Below, piece after piece: positions 1 to 4,823 of a DNA stretch of 5,819 nt. Each line of letters starts with the position of its first letter. Position 1 is the first letter of the stretch. This DNA comes from Clostridiaceae bacterium (GTDB taxonomy: Bacteria > Bacillota > Clostridia > Oscillospirales > Acutalibacteraceae). The stretch spans positions 1 to 5,819 of the forward strand of contig JAEDHZ010000110.1 in the NCBI GenBank assembly GCA_016292705.1. Reading direction: 5' to 3'. Position numbers and translations under genes: made by a program. Below the pieces are notes generated by a model. The model searched no databases. It was not told the origin of the DNA and was given only the letters and a program-made list of their open reading frames with translations.

Positions 1-287
1 TTGTTGCGCATGAACATACACCAGATATTGTCACGATACATATTCATATTCTTGGCACGGCGTGTGTCACGGCGAATCCTTGAAACCATTTTTACCGGAA
101 TAAGATTCATCTGATTGTCGATTTCAAAAAGCTGTTCGGAAAGCTCGGAGCAAATTTCACGCATCGGAACAATTGCTTTTTTCTTGAGCTGCTCCTTGAC
201 AGACTCATAATACGGCTTGCTGTCATTAAACTTGTTTTCAGCAAGCATGAAAAAAGTATCTCTGTCAAAACCCTTAAAGTTGCCCAT
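1..287 (-). CDS. DUF2461 family protein, 5' part only (runs off the window)
   Basis: The first 95 codons of a gene that leaves the window at base 1; its stop is not seen. The protein begins MGNFKGFDRDTFFML. This matches the usual DUF2461 (TIGR02453-type) opening, in which a short 'F.GF...' segment is followed by a helical stretch. Around residues 70-88 it has RIRRDTRRAKNMNMYRD, which aligns with the family hallmark RxxRDTRFSKDKxPYK, although the FSKDK core is changed to RAKNM. The start at 287 is chosen because GGAAAGG (minus strand, about 296-302) lies 8 bases upstream and the family motif begins at once. The gene starts 19 bases after the stop of the PLP-enzyme gene, so it is probably the fifth gene of the leftward operon. 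The biochemical function of DUF2461 is unknown. Family assignment is fairly sure; function is not. Confidence 0.72.
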   Translation of the reverse strand, partial: MGNFKGFDRDTFFMLAENKFNDSKPYYESVKEQLKKKAIVPMREICSELSEQLFEIDNQMNLIPVKMVSRIRRDTRRAKNMNMYRDNIWCMFMRN

Positions 288-306
288 AGCACACACCTTT
301 CCAAAA

Positions 307-1554
307 TCAAAGAACTTTCATAACCTCATTAGCCGCACTCATAATTGCAAGTTTTGCACTGTGGAAATTGAGACCGCCCTGCATCCAGACAGCAAACGGT
401 TCTCTCAGCGGTGCATCGGCAGAAAGCTCGATTGACGAACCGAGAGTAAACGCACCTGCCGCCATTATTACCTTGCTGTCATATCCCGGCATATCCCACG
501 GTTCAGGAGCGGCAAAAGCATCAACCGGAGAACATTTCTGAATGCCTCGGCAAAAAGCAATCAGGTTGCTTTCATTGTGAAGCCTGATAGCCTGAATAAT
601 GTCATGCCTTTTTTCACCGGAAGCCGGGGTTGACTCGAAACCAAGCTTTTTGAAGAGTGCCGCTGCAAAAGCCATGCTTTTGAGCGCTTCTCCAACAACA
701 TGGGGCGCACTGTAGACACCGAGAAACAGCTCACGGTTCATTCCGAGCGTTGCACCGACCTCCCTGCCAATTCCCGGAGTTATCAATCGGCAGGCACATT
801 TTTCAATCAGGTCATGACGACCCGCAATGTAACCGCCGGTCCTTGCAATTCCGCCGCCGGGATTTTTGATAAGTGAGCCTGCAATAAGATCAGCACCAAC
901 CTGAGTAGGTTCTTTTTCCTCAACCCATTCTCCGTAACAATTGTCAACCATTACAACAGCATTACTTTTTCTCTTTACAATTTCTGCAACCTTTCCGATT
1001 TCCGCAACAGAAAGCGACGGTCTGAGGCTGTATCCTCTTGAGCGCTGGATATACACCATAGCAATTCTTTCATCAACCGCATTTTCAATTGCATTATAGT
1101 CAAGGCTGCCGTCTTCATTCAGCTCAACCTGTCTGTATTTCACACCGAAATCAGCGAGCGAGCCTGAACCGTCCTTCCCGTTTATACCAATAACCGGATG
1201 AATCGTATCATACGGAGTTCCCGTTACACAGAGCATTGTATCACCCGGACGAAGTACTCCGAAAAGTGCCACCGCAAGCGTATGAGTTCCGCAGGTGAAA
1301 TTATGACGCACCAGCGAATCCTGCGCACCAACGGCCTGAGCAAAAACCTTGTCAATCGTTTCCCGTCCCCTGTCGGAATAACCGTATCCTGTTGTTCCGC
1401 TGAACATTGACTCGCTGACATTATTCTCAATAAACGCTTCAAGCATTTTCTGCTGATTGAATTCGGTGATTCTATCAATAGCATCAAACTCGCCTTTTGC
1501 ACTTTCAAGCGCCTCGGCAGAGTATTCATATATCTTTTGGTCAAAATCAAACAT
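307..1554 (-). CDS. PLP-dependent methionine gamma-lyase family protein (aluminium resistance protein family, YnbB-like)
   Basis: A complete 415-residue protein, within the usual 400-430 of Pfam Met_gamma_lyase (PF06838), a fold-type I PLP enzyme family related to Cys/Met metabolism enzymes. Visible landmarks are SGTTGYGYSDRGR at about 52-64, the FTCGTHTLA cofactor-site loop at 86-94, VMVDNCYGEW at 201-210 with Asp204 expected to contact the pyridine nitrogen, and SLIKNPGGG at 227-235 with Lys230 expected to form the PLP Schiff base. The enzyme should be cytosolic; no signal peptide or membrane segment is seen. Family annotations propose C-S bond cleavage of sulfur amino acids, but the substrate of most members is not established, so the lyase name is a family label. 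The start at 1554 sits 5 bases after the acetyltransferase stop. A GAAAGG ribosome site (1566-1571) lies 11 bases upstream, inside that upstream gene, pointing to coupled expression. Confidence 0.93.
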   Translation of the reverse strand: MFDFDQKIYEYSAEALESAKGEFDAIDRITEFNQQKMLEAFIENNVSESMFSGTTGYGYSDRGRETIDKVFAQAVGAQDSLVRHNFTCGTHTLAVALFGVLRPGDTMLCVTGTPYDTIHPVIGINGKDGSGSLADFGVKYRQVELNEDGSLDYNAIENAVDERIAMVYIQRSRGYSLRPSLSVAEIGKVAEIVKRKSNAVVMVDNCYGEWVEEKEPTQVGADLIAGSLIKNPGGGIARTGGYIAGRHDLIEKCACRLITPGIGREVGATLGMNRELFLGVYSAPHVVGEALKSMAFAAALFKKLGFESTPASGEKRHDIIQAIRLHNESNLIAFCRGIQKCSPVDAFAAPEPWDMPGYDSKVIMAAGAFTLGSSIELSADAPLREPFAVWMQGGLNFHSAKLAIMSAANEVMKVL

Positions 1555-1559
1555 TATTC

Positions 1560-2324
1560 TTACAGCCTTTCTATGTATGCGGCTTCACCGCAGATTTTAA
1601 AACCTATTTTTTGATAAAACACCGTCGTATTATCATCCTGAGATATAACATAGACCTTCTTGTTTTCAATTCTTAGTTCGTTGGCGAGGGAAATGGTGAC
1701 AGCCTTGCCGTATCCCTTTCTGCGATATTTTTCATTGCATGCAACTGAAGAAATTACTGCACTCTCCTGGCACTCTGAGCAAGTTAAAGCGGCCGCACAA
1801 ACCGTTTGACCGTCACAAATTGCTTTCAGCCGGCAACAACCTCTGTTTTTCCTGTAGGTGTAATCGGAAAGCCATGTGAGATACGAGTTTTTATCACGGG
1901 AATAGCTATCCGGAAAACTTGAACAGAAAAGCTCATATACGCTTTTCATTTCAGGGGAAGAATCAGTTTTAAAATCCTCACCAAACCCTTCAAAGCAAAG
2001 AACCGGTTTAATCTCAAAATTTTGAAAACCGCATTTTTTTGCAGTTACCGAATCAGTCAAAATGCTTGAAAAACCAAAGGATGCAACAAAAAAGGAGAGT
2101 TCTTCAAAATTGCAATTCTCCTTTGCAACAACAACAGCGTTATTATCAAGCAAAGATACTGCGCCGGTAATTTCGCCTAATTCGTTTTCGCAGATAAATA
2201 TTTTGGCGAAGCTTTTATCAAACCCGTAAGCCGTTGCACGGCAGACAATGTATGAGCCGAAAGCGCTGTCTGCGCAGAGGACGCAAAGCCTTTGATAATC
2301 GGATTCCGTTGCAGTTTTAAGCAT
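1560..2324 (-). CDS. GNAT family N-acetyltransferase with an unrecognised N-terminal half
   Basis: A 254-residue protein beginning MLKTATESDYQ. The C-terminal half (about 125-254) is a GNAT fold. It has SVACNEKYRRKGYGKA at about 193-208, which holds the acetyl-CoA-binding R-x-x-G-x-G/A loop (RRKGYG, 201-206). The usual final segment NTTVFYQKIGF follows at 232-242. The first 120 residues are not a recognisable second active site; they may be a degenerate GNAT-like or substrate-binding half, as in other two-part clostridial GNAT proteins. The protein is rich in cysteine: 16 of 254 residues. The reading frame stays open to an ATG at 2480, but that would place 52 codons inside the upstream peptidase. 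The start at 2324 is preferred because GGAG (2332-2335) lies 7 bases upstream and it creates an 8-base overlap (ATGCTTAA) like the previous junction. The acetyl acceptor cannot be predicted. Confidence 0.88.
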   Translation of the reverse strand: MLKTATESDYQRLCVLCADSAFGSYIVCRATAYGFDKSFAKIFICENELGEITGAVSLLDNNAVVVAKENCNFEELSFFVASFGFSSILTDSVTAKKCGFQNFEIKPVLCFEGFGEDFKTDSSPEMKSVYELFCSSFPDSYSRDKNSYLTWLSDYTYRKNRGCCRLKAICDGQTVCAAALTCSECQESAVISSVACNEKYRRKGYGKAVTISLANELRIENKKVYVISQDDNTTVFYQKIGFKICGEAAYIERL

Positions 2325-3336
2325 TAGCAAACTCCGAAAGCAACGCATATGCCATTTGTTTGCAATTTTCCATATCGCCGAGGTCAGCAACGCTTGTTGC
2401 AGAATGAATATATCTGCACGGAAGTGAAACAGTGAGTGTATATACTCCTGAACCGCTTTTGTGAATTGCCCCGGCATCATTTCCGCCCGCTATCGTTGTT
2501 TTCGTCTGGCAAAGAATTCCCTTTTCTTCAGCGAGTTCAAACGCACGCTTAAAAAGCGAACGATTATAAACCGTTGACCTATCCATAAAGGACACAACCG
2601 CTCCCTTTGAAAGGCAGCAAACGGAATCTTCTTTTCGTACCCCTGCTATATCAGAAGCAGTTGTTGCCTCAAGAACAATTGCGTAATCCGGAGAAACCGT
2701 GTATGCCGCCGCAACGGCACCGCGCAAACCGACTTCCTCCTGAACAAGGAAACAAAAATATGCATCATACTCTGTATCATTTTCAATCATGTCAAGCATG
2801 AGTGCACAACCAAAACGGTCATCAAGTGCTTTTGATTTTATCCTGTCTTTGCCAAATTGCACAAAGTCAGAGACAAAATATGCACTGTCCCCGATCGAAA
2901 TATATTTCTCAGCTTCCGCCTTGTCTTTGGCGCCGATATCAATATACATTTTTGAAACCGGCGGAACTTTTCCGCTTTCGGATTTATCAGTGAGATGGAT
3001 TGCTTTGATACCAATAACGCCGGGAATCTCTTTATCACCGACAGTAACAGTGCGTCCGACAATAACCTTTTCATCAATTCCGCCAACTGTGTCAAAACGA
3101 AGATATCCGTCGTCAGTGATGTAAGTCACAATGAACCCGACTTCATCCATGTGTGCAGAAAGCATCACCTTGTTTTTTGCTCTCTTTTTTCCTCTTTTGA
3201 AAGCAATGATGTTACCGAGAGGATCAACACGAAGCTCACACTTGCCCTCAATACGCTTAATGATATAGTCCCGAACCTTTTCCTCCCGACCTGAGGTTCC
3301 GTTGATTAAACACAAAGTTTTCAGTGTTTCAAGCAT
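2317..3336 (-). CDS. M42 family metallo-aminopeptidase (second of two in tandem)
   Basis: A 339-residue cytosolic di-metal aminopeptidase of the M42 (TET / glutamyl aminopeptidase / 'endoglucanase M') family, which trims short peptides from the N terminus and commonly assembles as a dodecamer. Recognisable positions: His62 and Asp64 in AHMDEVGF (metal ligand and supporting acid), Asp172 in ALDDR (bridging ligand), Glu200-Glu201 in VQEEVG (general base and ligand), Glu223 in VLEATTASD at the acidic ligand position, and His311 in CRYIHS (ligand). All core residues are present, so it should be active. The segment from about 75 to 150 is the inserted dimerisation domain. The start at 3336 is chosen over an in-frame ATG at 3363 because AAGGAGG (3346-3352) is 9 bases upstream of it, and residues 1-16 (MLETLKTLCLINGTSG) match the family N terminus. 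It overlaps the preceding peptidase gene by 8 bases. Confidence 0.95.
   Translation of the reverse strand: MLETLKTLCLINGTSGREEKVRDYIIKRIEGKCELRVDPLGNIIAFKRGKKRAKNKVMLSAHMDEVGFIVTYITDDGYLRFDTVGGIDEKVIVGRTVTVGDKEIPGVIGIKAIHLTDKSESGKVPPVSKMYIDIGAKDKAEAEKYISIGDSAYFVSDFVQFGKDRIKSKALDDRFGCALMLDMIENDTEYDAYFCFLVQEEVGLRGAVAAAYTVSPDYAIVLEATTASDIAGVRKEDSVCCLSKGAVVSFMDRSTVYNRSLFKRAFELAEEKGILCQTKTTIAGGNDAGAIHKSGSGVYTLTVSLPCRYIHSATSVADLGDMENCKQMAYALLSEFANA
2332..2335 (-). promoter_or_regulatory. Ribosome binding site of the acetyltransferase gene
   Basis: GGAG on the minus strand, 7 bases before the ATG at 2324 and inside the end of the upstream peptidase gene. It decides the start against the longer in-frame reading that begins at 2480. 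The ATG overlaps the peptidase stop as ATGCTTAA, an arrangement suited to translational coupling. Confidence 0.75.
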
Positions 3337-4354
3337 CAAGTTCAGCCTCCTTTTTGAAAACATACGCCGCTATAAGTTCAGCCGTGAACTCAACATCTCT
3401 CGTGTCAACAACTTCAACCTGCGTATGCATATAACGAAGCGGTATTGAAAGCAGAGCCGTTTTCACCCCGCCTCTTGAAATGTTAATCTGGTCAGCGTTT
3501 GTGCCCGTCTTTCCGCTCATTACATCATGTTGGAAAGGGATGTTGCTGTTTTGAGCAATCTGAGCAAGCTCATTGCATAGTTCCCTGTCAAGAGTGGGTG
3601 AAATACCGATTGACGGTCCTTTTGAAAGTGTGTTGGTCTCCGTTTTATCGCAATACGGATCCTCGCCGAAACCGACATCAACAACTATTGCAACATTACT
3701 GTCGGCAGTATACGCAGCGGTTCTTGCACCACTTCCGCCGACTTCTTCCTGAGCAGAAAGCTGCAAAGTTACCGAACAGTTTTTGAGCCTGCCATAAACC
3801 TTTTGAGCAGCGAGAATGACCGCTGCAACACCGCTTCTGTTGTCAAGTGCGGCACATGAAATCTTGCTGTCCAGAAGTGAAATCCCCTCTGAACCAACCA
3901 GAACCCGATCACCGATGCTTACAACTCTTTCGGCCGCTTCTTTTGTCAATCCAATGTCAACTGCAAGGTTCTTGACTTCAACGCCCTTTTCCTTGTCCTC
4001 ACCTGTGAGTAGATGCGGCGGAGTTGAACATATTACACCCAAGAGCGGCTCTTTACCAATGACCGTAACTTGTGCGCCAACCAAAACACGGGCATCAATT
4101 CCACCGACGGCTGAAACGAGCAAAAAGCCCTGTTCATCAATTTCTCTGACAACAAGACCTATTCGGTCAATATGTGCATCCAGAAGAATTCTGAATTTTC
4201 CATTGCCGATTGTTCCGACAAGCGATCCGATCGTATCTGTTTTAACATCCATGAATTTTGAAAGATGTTTTTTGCAAACATCACAAGCGGCAGCCTCGGC
4301 GCCGGAAGTTCCGTCTGATTTTGCAAGCTCCAAACAAAGTTCTGTCGTGTTCAT
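3329..4354 (-). CDS. M42 family metallo-aminopeptidase (first of two in tandem)
   Basis: A complete 341-residue M42 peptidase, a paralogue of the next gene with the same domain plan but a clearly different sequence. Active-site residues visible are His61 and Asp63 in DAHIDRIG, Asp171 in ALDNR, Glu203-Glu204 in AQEEVG, Asp226 in IVVDVGFG, and His310 in LRYMHT. GTNAD at 284-288 is the usual conserved loop. It begins MNTTELCLELAKSDGTSGAE, the standard family start, with no signal peptide, so it is cytosolic. AAGAGGTG (4361-4368) lies just upstream of the ATG with good spacing. As first gene of the leftward operon it sits about 30 bases downstream of the predicted transcription start. It has Asp at the acidic metal-ligand position where its partner has Glu, so the two may differ in metal or substrate preference. 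That difference in preference is inference. Confidence 0.95.
   Translation of the reverse strand: MNTTELCLELAKSDGTSGAEAAACDVCKKHLSKFMDVKTDTIGSLVGTIGNGKFRILLDAHIDRIGLVVREIDEQGFLLVSAVGGIDARVLVGAQVTVIGKEPLLGVICSTPPHLLTGEDKEKGVEVKNLAVDIGLTKEAAERVVSIGDRVLVGSEGISLLDSKISCAALDNRSGVAAVILAAQKVYGRLKNCSVTLQLSAQEEVGGSGARTAAYTADSNVAIVVDVGFGEDPYCDKTETNTLSKGPSIGISPTLDRELCNELAQIAQNSNIPFQHDVMSGKTGTNADQINISRGGVKTALLSIPLRYMHTQVEVVDTRDVEFTAELIAAYVFKKEAELDA
3346..3352 (-). promoter_or_regulatory. Strong ribosome binding site of the second M42 gene
   Basis: AAGGAGG on the minus strand, a near-perfect anti-16S match, 9 bases before the ATG at 3336. It lies inside the last codons of the first M42 gene and rules out the upstream in-frame ATG at 3363 as the main start. 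The start and the preceding stop overlap as ATGCTTGA. Confidence 0.85.
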
Positions 4355-4392
4355 ATATTACACCTCTTGAATGAGCAAATCTTTATCATTTT

Positions 4393-4421
4393 ATTATACA
4401 CAGATCATGAATAAAAATCAA
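4393..4421 (-). promoter_or_regulatory. Sigma-A type promoter of the leftward peptidase operon
   Basis: On the minus strand, TTGATT (4416-4421) as -35 and a perfect TATAAT (4393-4398) as -10, separated by exactly 17 bases. The predicted transcription start is near 4386, leaving a leader of about 30 bases before the first M42 gene. No operator-like inverted repeat stands out around it, so nothing specific can be said about its regulator. Confidence 0.75.
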
Positions 4422-4475
4422 GATAACGAACATTAAATAACCGAAGCAACAGTTTGTGTTTTTTTATTCTTCTCC

Positions 4476-4504
4476 TTGACAAAGGTAAACTCATTTGTTA
4501 AAAT
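4476..4504 (+). promoter_or_regulatory. Sigma-A type promoter of the thrS leader
   Basis: TTGACA (4476-4481), a perfect -35, then a 17-base spacer and TAAAAT (4499-4504), five of six matches to the -10. TGT directly before the -10 gives the extended TGn motif. A T-rich run at 4459-4470 just upstream could act as an UP element. The predicted transcription start is about 4509-4513, immediately before the T-box leader, which fits a constitutive promoter with control exerted by attenuation downstream. Confidence 0.82.
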
Positions 4505-4714
4505 GAACAGCGAAGAAAGTTGAACCCAACATAAAGCTTTGACGGAGAAGGCTTTTTCATAGCTTTTTCAAAAAGAGATGCTCTGTCCCGGCTGAAAGCG
4601 GAGCTTTGAAAAAAGAAAAAGTCACCCCTCCTGAGCTGTGTGCCGAGGCATTTGATAAGGCACACCGTTTTGACTGCGTTAAGGTCTTTCAGAGTGCCGC
4701 TTTTTGCGGAATAC

Positions 4715-4752
4715 GGGTGGAACCGTGGAACTGAATTTTTCAGCTTCATCCC
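4715..4752 (+). promoter_or_regulatory. T-box antiterminator hairpin
   Basis: Helix A1 pairs GGG (4715-4717) with CCC (4750-4752). A 7-base bulge UGGAACC (4718-4724) carries UGGA, which binds the tRNA acceptor end. Helix A2 then pairs GUG (4725-4727) with CAU (4747-4749). The hairpin is closed by CUGAA/UUCAG (4731-4735 with 4739-4743) around a UUU loop. This is the standard T-box antiterminator layout. Its 3' strand is also the 5' strand of the terminator, so only one can form. Confidence 0.85.
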
Positions 4753-4784
4753 TTTGCATTTTTTGCTGTGGGTGAGGCTTTTTT
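4743..4784 (+). terminator. Intrinsic terminator of the T-box leader (attenuator)
   Basis: A 9-pair stem (4743-4751 with 4770-4778, including G-U pairs) is topped by a small GCA/TGC hairpin (4756-4758 with 4764-4766) around TTTTT. It is followed directly by six T residues (4779-4784) and then GTTTTG. It should stop transcription before thrS when tRNA-Thr is charged. The segment 4743-4752 is shared with the antiterminator. Confidence 0.88.
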
Positions 4785-4808
4785 GTTTTGTATCAAACTA
4801 TGTATCAG

Positions 4809-4813
4809 AAAGG
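4809..4813 (+). promoter_or_regulatory. Ribosome binding site of thrS
   Basis: AAAGG, 10 bases before the thrS ATG. An ATG at 4814 directly follows it but is too close to be used well and would code only five residues (MKSND), ending across the thrS start. Confidence 0.6.
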
Positions 4814-4823
4814 ATGAAATCCA

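Larger units (their letters stand above)
4511..4784 (+). promoter_or_regulatory. Threonine T-box riboswitch leader of thrS
   Basis: A tRNA-sensing leader RNA. Uncharged tRNA-Thr should pair with the specifier and the T-box bulge, stabilise the antiterminator and let transcription reach thrS. Visible parts, in order: Stem I, with a k-turn-like base made by AGCT (4535-4538) pairing with AGCT (4634-4637) and GGAG (4544-4547) pairing with CTCC (4628-4631). A 9-pair AU-rich helix follows (4550-4558 with 4615-4623), then the distal CCGGCTGAAAGCGG hairpin near 4588-4601. The specifier codon is ACC (Thr) at 4624-4626. An intermediate hairpin pairs GTGTGCC (4638-4644) with GGCACAC (4659-4665), and the Stem III hairpin is CCGCTTTTTGCGG (4697-4709). 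The T-box is CGGGTGGAACCGTGG (4714-4728). The terminator follows at 4743-4784. Threonine identity rests on the specifier register and the thrS gene downstream. Confidence 0.93.

Noticed and set aside
1224..1550. 108-codon minus-strand frame inside the PLP-enzyme gene
   Set aside because: It is an alternative frame within a gene with clear family motifs; no separate ribosome site.
2325..2480. Longer N terminus for the acetyltransferase starting at 2480
   Set aside because: It would lie wholly inside the upstream peptidase gene and has no convincing ribosome site, whereas the ATG at 2324 has GGAG at 7 bases and overlaps the peptidase stop.
2838..3095. 85-codon minus-strand frame inside the second M42 gene
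   Set aside because: It is an off-frame shadow of an intact peptidase gene and has no recognisable features.
3337..3363. Nine extra N-terminal residues for the second M42 gene (ATG at 3363)
   Set aside because: The AAGGAGG site at 3346-3352 lies inside this extension and serves the ATG at 3336, which also matches the family N terminus.
3816..4370. 184-codon open frame on the plus strand
   Set aside because: It lies antisense to the first M42 gene, whose frame has all family motifs; the translation is Ser/Pro/Thr-rich and resembles no family, typical of a shadow frame.
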